Source: an uncultured Shewanella sp. (lineage in GTDB: Bacteria; Pseudomonadota; Gammaproteobacteria; Enterobacterales; Shewanellaceae). From it: a stretch of 64,000 bases of DNA. Under the pieces are notes generated by a model that saw only the letters and a program-made list of their open reading frames with translations, was not told the origin of the DNA and did not search any database. How positions within the stretch are numbered: position 1 is the first letter of the stretch; every line of letters starts with the position of its first letter. Shown in pieces: positions 1-6,167 of this stretch. The translations under genes were made by a program, and so were the position numbers. The stretch spans positions 62,001 through 126,000 of the forward strand of contig NZ_CANLZC010000001.1 in NCBI RefSeq assembly GCF_947495455.1, given 5' to 3'.

Positions 1-1
1 G

Positions 2-433
2 CGCGAGAGTCAAGATAAGCAGTTGGACTTAGTGCCCAGCAGCGCCGAGGAGTTAGAGCAAACTCTAGCCGTATTGCAAAGCCTGACCGAGGATGAGCGT
101 AAAGATTTTATTCATCGTTGGCCGTCAACACTGCAAAGTCTGTGTGAGCTAATGCGAGTTACATTGGAGGGCTACAAAGTGAATAACGCGTTGATGTTAA
201 GCGAAGCGCTGGCCACCAGTTTGAGCACTTACTTAGGGGGCCGGGATGTGTATATTCCCAACGGGGAGCGCCTTAAAGATGCCCTGCGGGATATTCAAAT
301 CTGGCGGGAATTTAAAGGTAATAATTTAGAGTTATTGTCTCGTAGCTATGGCCTCACCGAGCGCCGCGTGAGCCAGATCATCGCCGAGCAGCGAGCCGCG
401 TTCGTCGCCCGCAAACAACGAAAACTTTTCTAA
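2..433 (+). CDS. Mor-family late transcription activator (5' end outside window)
   Basis: Middle/late gene activator of Mu-like phages; Mor binds DNA as a dimer and recruits RNA polymerase through its C-terminal helix-turn-helix. The C-terminal half (IPNGERLKDALRDIQIW, then LSRSYGLTERRVSQIIAEQR) has the family layout: dimerisation region with a YIPNG-type strand, then an HTH with basic tail. The frame is open upstream of the TTG at 23 to the window edge, so the real start is probably just outside; from 23 it gives 136 residues, the usual family length. It is the first gene before the lysis and head operons, where Mor or C sits in Mu. The dyad at 455-493 directly downstream is a possible target. 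Family call is from motif pattern. Confidence 0.85.
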   Translation, partial: RESQDKQLDLVPSSAEELEQTLAVLQSLTEDERKDFIHRWPSTLQSLCELMRVTLEGYKVNNALMLSEALATSLSTYLGGRDVYIPNGERLKDALRDIQIWREFKGNNLELLSRSYGLTERRVSQIIAEQRAAFVARKQRKLF

Positions 434-454
434 GAGAAGCCGTCTGTTTGTTAC

Positions 455-493
455 GCTGTATTTTTGTGCTAATGTTATTCACCTAAATACAGC
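455..493 (+). promoter_or_regulatory. 9-bp-arm dyad between activator gene and late genes; candidate activator site
   Basis: GCTGTATTT at 455-463 and AAATACAGC at 485-493 are perfect inverted repeats separated by 21 bp. They fill the only gap between the Mor-like gene and the first late gene. Mor and C proteins bind dyads just upstream of -35-less promoters, so this is the best place for a late promoter. There is no U-tract, so it is not a terminator. Function is inferred from position and symmetry only. Confidence 0.45.
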
Positions 494-515
494 AAAGCAA
501 ATGCCAGGACGGCCC

Positions 516-830
516 ATGTCACAGCCCATTCAAACACCACCTGAACAGACTCCCGCTTCATCTCCAACCAATGATGTTACCGCCCTTGACTGTTTTAATT
601 TTTTAGGTCAGCTCATCGCGATGATGGGCATAGTTATTGCCCTGTTTATGTTCTTTGAACTGGGCTGGGCTGAAGTGCCTAATGAGTATTTATCAGAGCT
701 GGGGATCATTAAAAAAGAGTTTAATCCGATCATGGCAGCATATAGCGCTGGGATATTGTTAATCAGCCTGTGTTGGTGGGCCTTTGTGCACGTCATAGTG
801 GCGATGGCACGACGTTTAAACGTGGTTTAA
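516..830 (+). CDS. small two-TM phage membrane protein
   Basis: 104 residues from the ATG at 516, chosen over the in-frame ATG at 501 because AGGACGG (507-513) lies just upstream of it; the same AGGACGG precedes the gene at 3254. A Pro/Thr-rich N-terminus is followed by two hydrophobic segments (around residues 32-53 and 75-98) and a short basic tail. It sits first in the lysis region, so a role as pinholin, antiholin or superinfection protein is possible, but no family is recognised. The end of the gene overlaps the first unit of the 11-bp TTTAA array. Confidence 0.6.
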   Translation: MSQPIQTPPEQTPASSPTNDVTALDCFNFLGQLIAMMGIVIALFMFFELGWAEVPNEYLSELGIIKKEFNPIMAAYSAGILLISLCWWAFVHVIVAMARRLNVV

Positions 831-891
831 CTCTGTTTTAATCTCTCTTTAAACCGCATTTAATCCCAAGTTAAACCCGCTTTAAGCCCAG
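815..891 (+). repeat. 11-bp-period TTTAA array 1 (7 units)
   Basis: TTTAA starts at 815, 826, 837, 848, 859 and 881, with GTTAA in phase at 870: seven units on an exact 11-bp step. The six bases between cores vary but are C-rich in the later units. The core is always in the same orientation as transcription. The array begins in the last codons of the preceding gene and ends 11 bp before hairpin element A. See arrays at 10359, 15078 and 28569. Confidence 0.85.
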
Positions 892-902
892 TCTTATGCT
901 TT

Positions 903-970
903 GACGCGCCAGCGTCATTTTCTCCCAACCTTGAGTGCTGTTTTCAAGGTTGGGAGTCCCGAAACCTTTC
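903..970 (+). ncRNA. conserved two-hairpin element, copy A (upstream of lysozyme)
   Basis: Hairpin 1: GACGC/GCGTC (903-907/912-916) with loop GCCA. Hairpin 2: a perfect 13-bp stem, 922-934 with 944-956, 9-nt loop 935-943. Then the small palindrome GAAACCTTTC (961-970). Copies B (10456-10523) and C (19073-19140) keep all three parts with compensatory changes in the stems, so pairing itself seems selected. The gap from 970 to the lysozyme ATG is 62 nt. A pyrimidine-rich stretch and TTTTTGCATCATAG (991-1004) follow; the latter recurs after copy B as TTTTTGCACCATAG. Whether it acts as RNA or DNA is not shown; compensation in long asymmetric stems favours RNA. Confidence 0.75.
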
Positions 971-1032
971 CTATCCATACCCTCTGCTTATTTTTGCATC
1001 ATAGACTCAGCATTCCACATTTGAGTCATTAT

Positions 1033-1578
1033 ATGCATTACGACGAGCAACGCTACGCCCAGCAGTCCCCCTACACGCCTACTATTCCGTCACTAATAAA
1101 CGTTGCGTGCGAGTTTATCGCCGCCGAAGAGGGCTTTCGTGATACCCCCTATCACTGCTCTGAGGGCTATCCAACCATTGGCTATGGTCAGCGCATCGGC
1201 AAGAAAAACCAGTCCTTAACTAACTTTAAATTCACTCTGCCTGAGCCTGCCGCTCGGGCATGGCTTAAACACGGCATTATCCAGCGCCTCAATGAGTTAG
1301 ATAGTTATTCCAGCCTTGCTGCTGTATTCATGGAGCAAAATATCCCTCGCCAAGTTGTGCTGTTATCTATGGCCTATCAGTTAGGCGTCAAAGGCTTGAG
1401 TTTGTTTAAAAATATGCTTGCATCCCTCAGCATTGGCGATTATGTGATGGCCGCCGAGCATGCACTTGATAGCCGCTGGGCCAAGCAAACCCCTGAGCGC
1501 GCACAGCACCACGCGCACATTTTGCAGACTGGCAAGCTTGACGGTACAGGAGGAGTGATGGATGGCCAGAAAAATTAA
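1033..1578 (+). CDS. phage endolysin, GH24 (T4/P22-type) lysozyme
   Basis: Muramidase that cleaves the NAM-NAG bond of peptidoglycan for host lysis. The active-site pattern E-x8-C-x5-T is visible: E33 (in FIAAEEGF), C42 and T48 (in PTIGYGQ), the Cys variant of the usual E-D-T triad. 181 residues from ATG 1033, a normal length. The frame stays open back to a TTG at 901, but that runs through hairpin element A; homologous endolysins begin near MHYDEQ. No signal peptide, so export depends on the holin downstream. The only SD-like bases (TTGAG) lie in the 3' arm of a GACTCA/TGAGTC hairpin (1004-1027), so translation may be controlled. Confidence 0.85.
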   Translation: MHYDEQRYAQQSPYTPTIPSLINVACEFIAAEEGFRDTPYHCSEGYPTIGYGQRIGKKNQSLTNFKFTLPEPAARAWLKHGIIQRLNELDSYSSLAAVFMEQNIPRQVVLLSMAYQLGVKGLSLFKNMLASLSIGDYVMAAEHALDSRWAKQTPERAQHHAHILQTGKLDGTGGVMDGQKN

Positions 1579-1825
1579 AAGCCGCGTTTATCGTCAATGC
1601 ATGAAAGACGGACGCCTCGCACGTATTCAGGCTGAATTGACGCGTCTTACTAGGTTAAGAGCGGCTAATCTCGCCCCCTTAGCCGAGCTGATCAAATGTC
1701 CGTTACCACCAAGCTTATACAGCCATCACGCCACGAGGCAAAGCTTTTTTAACAAGGGATGGCACGCCGTCACCTTAGTTGACATTTTAACCGCCGAAAA
1801 GATAACAGGAGATCAAGCATGCTAA
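1562..1825 (+). CDS. hypothetical phage protein in lysis cassette
   Basis: 87 residues, strongly basic N-terminal third (MARKIKSRVYRQCMKDGR). No signal peptide, lipobox or TM segment, so it does not look like an Rz/Rz1 spanin. ATG at 1562 follows AGGAGG (1548-1553) with 8-nt spacing; the gene overlaps the end of the lysozyme gene and the start of the holin gene, so it is translated within the lysis cassette. Family not recognised. Confidence 0.6.
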   Translation: MARKIKSRVYRQCMKDGRLARIQAELTRLTRLRAANLAPLAELIKCPLPPSLYSHHATRQSFFNKGWHAVTLVDILTAEKITGDQAC

Positions 1826-2370
1826 CACTCGCCGCCCTTGCCACCACCCTCATTCAATCTGGCCCCGGGCTTATACGGAGTATCGGTGGCCTGTTTGATG
1901 ATAACACCGCTGCTGTGGCCAACAACGTGGCCGAGCTGACCGAGCGCGTCACCAAAACAAATCACCCACAAATGGAGCTAGAGCAGGCGCTCAAGACCAT
2001 GCCCAGTGAAAACCTGCTCAAGCTGCAAAATATCGCTAACGAACTGGAGGTGCAACAGGCACGCATTGAAGCGGATGTACAGGCACGGCAATTGCAATCG
2101 AGCGAGATTTTGCACCAACAAACCCAAGCAACCGTGCAAAATGGCGATAACGCCAGCGGCGAATATGTGCGGCAAACGCGGCCCAAAATGGCCCGCTTTA
2201 GCGGTTACAGCGGCGCGCTGTACATCATTATCACCGAATTGTGCGCGGTGCTGGATAAAAGTGACGGGGCAAGCTGGGAGCTGGCCAGCATATTATTGAC
2301 TCCGCTATTAACTTACATGGGCCTGCGCACAGCCGACGCCTTTAGCCGATTTAAAGGGCCACGTCTATGA
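1819..2370 (+). CDS. holin-like protein (3-TM phage holin type)
   Basis: 183 residues. A hydrophobic, glycine-containing N-terminus (LAALATTLIQSGPGLIRSIGGLF) is followed by a charged helical middle (about residues 35-115) and two C-terminal hydrophobic stretches (GYSGALYIIITELCAV and WELASILLTPLLTYMGLRTADAF). This layout resembles the 'holin of 3TMs' family in Mu-like prophages and gene-transfer agents. It would form the inner-membrane hole that releases the endolysin encoded two genes upstream. Overlaps the preceding gene by 7 bases. Confidence 0.7.
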   Translation: MLTLAALATTLIQSGPGLIRSIGGLFDDNTAAVANNVAELTERVTKTNHPQMELEQALKTMPSENLLKLQNIANELEVQQARIEADVQARQLQSSEILHQQTQATVQNGDNASGEYVRQTRPKMARFSGYSGALYIIITELCAVLDKSDGASWELASILLTPLLTYMGLRTADAFSRFKGPRL

Positions 2371-2409
2371 ATCAGTTGTTCCCATTCAATCGGGTTCACG
2401 GAGAGCAAT

Positions 2410-2784
2410 ATGAGGCGATTCATGGATGAAGTCAGTCTGTTTGTTAATAACCATTTTAAATTATTGTCAGCCCTTGCGGCGCTGACGTTCGCAGGCTTTG
2501 TGGCTTGGCTCACAGTCAATTTTTCCACTCGTAAAGAGCATAAGGCGCTAACCATTAAGGTTGATGCGCTTAGTGAAAAATTTACTCGTATTGAAAAGGA
2601 TATAGAGCATTTACCCAGCATTGACGATGTGCGCCGACTCGACAATACCATCAGCGCGCTCGCGGCCACGGTCGCTGAGTCGCAAAAAGGCATTGAAACC
2701 AGTATTTCACGCCTTGAACGCAAAACCGATCTGTTATTAGAAAATGAGTTAAGAGGAAGTAATGGCAATACAACAAATTCTTAG
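2410..2784 (+). CDS. DUF2730-like phage membrane/coiled-coil protein (Mu gp25 position)
   Basis: 124 residues: short polar N-terminus, one TM segment (LLSALAALTFAGFVAWLTV, about residues 18-37), then a long predicted coiled coil (VDALSEKFTRIEKDIEHL to SISRLERKTDLLLENEL). This matches the small DUF2730 proteins found between the lysis and terminase genes of Mu-like phages. SD GGAG precedes ATG 2410. Overlaps the next gene by 23 bases. Role unknown in the family. Confidence 0.7.
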   Translation: MRRFMDEVSLFVNNHFKLLSALAALTFAGFVAWLTVNFSTRKEHKALTIKVDALSEKFTRIEKDIEHLPSIDDVRRLDNTISALAATVAESQKGIETSISRLERKTDLLLENELRGSNGNTTNS

Positions 2785-3055
2785 TGAGCACCAACGCTTA
2801 GTCGTTCTGCGCTTGTTACACGAGGTGCCGGGCTTTGATTTAAATGAGTCCATCTTGCAAGACTCTCTCAATGTTTATGGGCTAGATGTGAGCCGCGATG
2901 CATTGCGTACACAACTGGCTTGGTTAGCCGAGCAAGGTTTGCTCAGTCTAAAGCAAGTGGGTAATACCCAAGTCGCCAAACTCAGTGCTCGTGGCCAAGA
3001 TGTGGCCGAAGGGCGGGCACATGTGCCGGGCATTAAACGCCCCAGCGCCATTTAG
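2762..3055 (+). CDS. VpaChn25_0724-type phage protein (Mu gp26-like), winged-helix-like
   Basis: 97 residues: LSEHQRLVVLRLLHEVPGF, NESILQDSLNVYGLDVSRDALR, LAWLAEQGLLSLKQVG, then LSARGQDVAEGRAHVPGIKRP. The helix-rich first part followed by a beta-wing-like segment resembles a winged-helix DNA-binding fold, and the GRA-VPG-KRP ending is characteristic of this small Mu-like family. It stands immediately before the terminase genes, as in Mu. ATG 2762 follows GAGGAAG. DNA binding is inferred. Confidence 0.75.
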   Translation: MAIQQILSEHQRLVVLRLLHEVPGFDLNESILQDSLNVYGLDVSRDALRTQLAWLAEQGLLSLKQVGNTQVAKLSARGQDVAEGRAHVPGIKRPSAI

Positions 3056-3103
3056 AAGTAGACAGTAGAAGTAGATAGTAGAAGTAAGCAATAGGAGCAA
3101 GTA

Positions 3104-3226
3104 ATGATGTTTGATAACCCGTTGTTATTACTCAATGTACTGCGCATGTTTGAGCAAGAGGCCAGAGGCTTGGAGAGTGTCACTATCACGCGCTTAGTGC
3201 CCAACAGTGATGAACGCCAGCACTAA
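3104..3226 (+). CDS. 40-residue hypothetical phage protein
   Basis: ATG 3104 (or 3107) after AGGAGCAAGTA, a good ribosome site, encoding a 40-residue peptide that starts MMFDNPLLLLNVLRMFEQEA and ends SDERQH. Partly amphipathic, no TM. Tightly placed between the gp26-like gene and the next phage gene. Short direct repeats of about 13 bp (AGAAGTAGA/AGTAGAAGTA type) occupy 3056-3092. Coding status rests on the SD and position. Confidence 0.45.
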   Translation: MMFDNPLLLLNVLRMFEQEARGLESVTITRLVPNSDERQH

Positions 3227-3253
3227 TGAATAGGTTAAATACTAGGACGGCAT

Positions 3254-3565
3254 ATGGCCATTAAAAAACAACCCCCTCACAATCATACTCGCCGTAATCG
3301 AAAACGATTAACCCAAGGTGAAAAAGACGGTATCAGGCTCATCGCTGACATGTTTGTGCTGGATAAATTGCATAAAGGCATATGGGAAAAGGATGCCGAG
3401 TTATCGTCCCATACCAAAGGGTTACGGCGTCAGATGATGAAAGAGTGCCCCCGTGTGTTTACCGCCCATCAAGAGCTGCAAGCACAGATCCAAGAGATTT
3501 ATCAAGAGTGGCTGGATTGGTTGAAACAAGAAGGGCAGGAGAAACACAGTGACCGAAAACACTAA
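3254..3565 (+). CDS. hypothetical phage protein, packaging region
   Basis: 103 residues, highly basic N-terminus (KKQPPHNHTRRNRKRLTQGEK) and a helical rest with Trp-rich end (QEIYQEWLDWLKQEG). Preceded by AGGACGG, the same SD as at 516. It overlaps the start of the gp27-like small-terminase gene by 17 bases, so translation is coupled. Basic composition suggests nucleic-acid contact; family not recognised. Confidence 0.55.
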   Translation: MAIKKQPPHNHTRRNRKRLTQGEKDGIRLIADMFVLDKLHKGIWEKDAELSSHTKGLRRQMMKECPRVFTAHQELQAQIQEIYQEWLDWLKQEGQEKHSDRKH

Positions 3566-4136
3566 TACTGTTAGCTCAACAAGAGGTCGCCGCTCAAAGG
3601 TGGACTTGTTGCCTGATGATATCCGTCGTCGCTTGGATGCAGGCCTGCGGGACGGCTCTATTCTGCAAGTGGACTTGCTCGATGAGATTAACGGCCTCAT
3701 TAGTGCGGCGGGACTCGATGACAGTCAAAAGCTCAGCCGCGCTGGCCTTAATCGCTACGCCAGCAAAATGGAGGCAGTAGGCAAAAGCCTGCGAGAAATG
3801 CGGGAAATCACGCAGGTTTGGACGGCCGAATTAGGCGACAAACCCACAGGGGAAGTGACCAAGCTCATACTGGAAATGGCACGCAGCCAGCTGTTTAAAG
3901 CCCTGCTTAATCAAGATGATAACGGCGAGGCCGCCGATGTGGGCATGATTAAAGATGCCATGCTGGCGGTGCAGCGCCTTGAATCTGCTGCCATGGCCAG
4001 CCACAAACGGGAAAAAGACATTCGTAGCGCCTTTGCCGAAGAAGCGGCCAAAACCGCTGAAAAAGTGGCGAAAACTCAGGGGCTGACCGCCAAAGCCGTG
4101 GCCGAATTGAAAAGTGAAATTTTAGGCATCGTCTAA
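3549..4136 (+). CDS. DUF3486-family protein, Mu gp27-like (small terminase-type)
   Basis: 195 residues from a GTG start at 3549. Begins RGRRSKVDLLPDDIRRRLDAGLRDGS, the standard start of DUF3486: a short HTH-like segment that recognises DNA, followed by a long helical region (GLNRYASKMEAVGKSLREMREI; then LKSEILGIV at the end). It lies one gene before the large terminase, where small terminase subunits sit. SD GAGAAA precedes the start inside the previous gene. Assignment as small terminase follows family knowledge of Mu gp27. Confidence 0.8.
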   Translation: MTENTNTVSSTRGRRSKVDLLPDDIRRRLDAGLRDGSILQVDLLDEINGLISAAGLDDSQKLSRAGLNRYASKMEAVGKSLREMREITQVWTAELGDKPTGEVTKLILEMARSQLFKALLNQDDNGEAADVGMIKDAMLAVQRLESAAMASHKREKDIRSAFAEEAAKTAEKVAKTQGLTAKAVAELKSEILGIV

Positions 4137-4183
4137 CCCCTTTAAACCCAAAACCCGTTAACTCAATTGATAAGGAGTGTGTG

Positions 4184-4537
4184 ATGCAATGGATGCAATG
4201 GTTACCTCAGTGGATTAAAACGCCCTATTTTAAGCTGATCGACGAGTTAGTGGCCCTGCCCAATGTACGGCGCTATTACAGAATAAGCCGCCTTGCTTGT
4301 GGCATGAGTTGGTATCTTGTGCTGCTTAGCCTGTTTGCCCCGTCAATGACTTATACCTTTATTGCCATGAGTGTTTTTCTGCTTTTAGTGGCGTCTTGTG
4401 TGCTATTGGGCCAAGCCGTCAAGTTGCTTGATGACATGATTATCAGTGAACCCGAACAGCTCAACACTATGCTGGCTGAACATATGTTAATAGCCCAAAC
4501 CGATAAAGGAATAAATAAAGGTGCCTTCCATGAATGA
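4184..4537 (+). CDS. two-TM phage membrane protein
   Basis: 117 residues from ATG 4184 (SD AAGGAG at 4172-4177). Tryptophan-rich N-terminus (MQWMQWLPQWIKTPYF), then two adjacent TM segments (MSWYLVLLSLFAPSM and FIAMSVFLLLVASCVLLGQAV) and a polar tail. Inserted between the two terminase genes. No family recognised; possibly a lysogeny or superinfection-exclusion type cargo gene. Confidence 0.55.
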   Translation: MQWMQWLPQWIKTPYFKLIDELVALPNVRRYYRISRLACGMSWYLVLLSLFAPSMTYTFIAMSVFLLLVASCVLLGQAVKLLDDMIISEPEQLNTMLAEHMLIAQTDKGINKGAFHE

Positions 4538-6155
4538 CGTTGTTATTGGTCAAACCAAAACCCCCATTGAGTCAGCCAATGAACTCAGTGTATTTAACTC
4601 AAAAGAGGTGCTGCTGGGTTATCAAAAGCGCTGGATTGCGGATGATTCTCAGCTCAAAATTGCCGAAAAGTCTCGCCGCACGGGCTTGACCTGGGCCGAG
4701 GCCGCTGATGCTGTGCTGTGTGCCAGTGCCGCCCGTGGCCAAGGCGGTTGCAATCATTTTTATGTGGGCTCACAAAAAGAGATGGCGCGGGAGTTTATCG
4801 ACGCCGCTGCCATGTGGGCCAAGATTTTTAATAAGGCCGCAGGCGAAATTGAAGAAAGTGTTTTTGTTGATGATGGCCAAGATGGCAAAGAAATTCTCAT
4901 CTTTACCATTCACTTTGCATCGGGCTATAAAATTCAAGCCCTCAGCTCTAATCCTTCGAATCTGCGAGGCATGCAAGGCAATGTCACTATCGACGAGGCG
5001 GCGTTTCACGAAAAGTTGCCAGAAGTGCTTAAGGCGGCGTTAGCGCTGACCATGTGGGGCGCTAAGGTGCGCCTCATTAGTACTCACAATGGCATCGAGA
5101 ATGTCTTTAATGAGCTGATTAATGATAGCCGCGCGGGTAAAAAAGACTATAGCGTGCACCGTATTACACTCGATGATGCCTGCGCCGAGGGCCTGTATCA
5201 ACGTATTTGTCAAATACGGGGCATCCAGTGGAGCCAAGGGGCTGAGGATGACTGGAAGGCCGGGCTACTTAAAGCCACTCATTCCAAAGAGGACGCTCAA
5301 GAAGAGTATTATTGTGTGCCCAAGTCTGGCGGTGGGGCATATTTAAACCGCGCGCTCATTGAGTCCTGCATGCAACCTGTGCCCATTGTTCGCCTTAAAA
5401 AAGACGCCGCCTTTGGCCATTGGCCCGAGCACTTACGTTTCGATGAAATAGCCGATTGGTGCAACGAGCACTTAGCTCCAGTGTTAGACAGTTTAAACCC
5501 TGATTTAGCTCACTGCCTTGGTGAAGATTTTGCACGTACCGGGGATTTAACAGTATTTGATATCGGGGAAATAGCCAGCGACTTGCATGTTAAAACCAAG
5601 CTGCAAGTGGAATTGAAAAACATGCCCTTTAGGCAGCAAGAGCAGATTTTATTTTTTATTTGTGATCGCTTGCCGCGCTTTCGCGGTGCGGCGCTGGATG
5701 CCAGAGGCAATGGCTCATCCTTAGCAGAATATGCCAAAGACAGGTACGGTAGCGAGATAATCGAATGCGTCATGCTCACCGAGAGCTTTTACCGCGAACA
5801 AATGCCGCGCTTTAAGAGTCACTTTGAGGACGGTCTTATTACTGTGCCTCGTGATGACGACACTATGCAAGACCTGCGAGCGCTTGAGATTAATCAACGG
5901 GGTACGCCCCGTCTAAGTGACGGTAAAACAGGGGAGAAGAAAGAGCGCCATGGCGATGCGGCTATCAGTTTATTTTTAATGATCTATGCTGCCAGTTTTG
6001 ACGGCGGCCCCATCGAGTTTACTGCCATTCCACTAAATCAACATTACGGTCATCATCACGGTCAACATCGTCATCATGGCGATTCCAACGCCAAAGTGTG
6101 TGACGATGAACAAGATGACGCACAAGATTTCAGTCATCACCAAGGCTGCTGGTAA
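4530..6155 (+). CDS. terminase large subunit, Mu gp28-like
   Basis: ATPase/nuclease that packages DNA into the prohead. 541 residues from ATG 4530 (SD AAAGG at 4517-4521, 8-nt spacing); a GTG at 4521 is an alternative. The N-terminal ATPase shows EKSRRTGLTWAEA (near residue 46) as a deviant Walker A and NVTIDEAAFH (near 153) as Walker B. The C-terminal nuclease half shows EDFARTGD, LDARGNGS (near 390) and HGDAAISLFL (near 474), supplying acidic metal ligands. Unusual: the last 40 residues are His-rich (HYGHHHGQHRHHGD) with an acidic stretch after it. Overlaps the upstream gene by 8 bases. Confidence 0.9.
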   Translation: MNDVVIGQTKTPIESANELSVFNSKEVLLGYQKRWIADDSQLKIAEKSRRTGLTWAEAADAVLCASAARGQGGCNHFYVGSQKEMAREFIDAAAMWAKIFNKAAGEIEESVFVDDGQDGKEILIFTIHFASGYKIQALSSNPSNLRGMQGNVTIDEAAFHEKLPEVLKAALALTMWGAKVRLISTHNGIENVFNELINDSRAGKKDYSVHRITLDDACAEGLYQRICQIRGIQWSQGAEDDWKAGLLKATHSKEDAQEEYYCVPKSGGGAYLNRALIESCMQPVPIVRLKKDAAFGHWPEHLRFDEIADWCNEHLAPVLDSLNPDLAHCLGEDFARTGDLTVFDIGEIASDLHVKTKLQVELKNMPFRQQEQILFFICDRLPRFRGAALDARGNGSSLAEYAKDRYGSEIIECVMLTESFYREQMPRFKSHFEDGLITVPRDDDTMQDLRALEINQRGTPRLSDGKTGEKKERHGDAAISLFLMIYAASFDGGPIEFTAIPLNQHYGHHHGQHRHHGDSNAKVCDDEQDDAQDFSHHQGCW

Positions 6156-6167
6156 AAGGATAAGACA

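Noticed and set aside
901..1032. Upstream extension of the lysozyme ORF from TTG 901
   Set aside because: It runs straight through hairpin element A; the same peptide appears at element C, but copy B is in a different frame, so conservation is structural, not protein.
2313..2768. 151-residue minus-strand ORF
   Set aside because: Antisense to the DUF2730-like gene, which has a TM plus coiled-coil pattern and an SD.
4137..4165. TTTAA-rich spacer as another 11-bp array
   Set aside because: TTTAA at 4141 and GTTAA at 4157 are 16 bp apart; no period.
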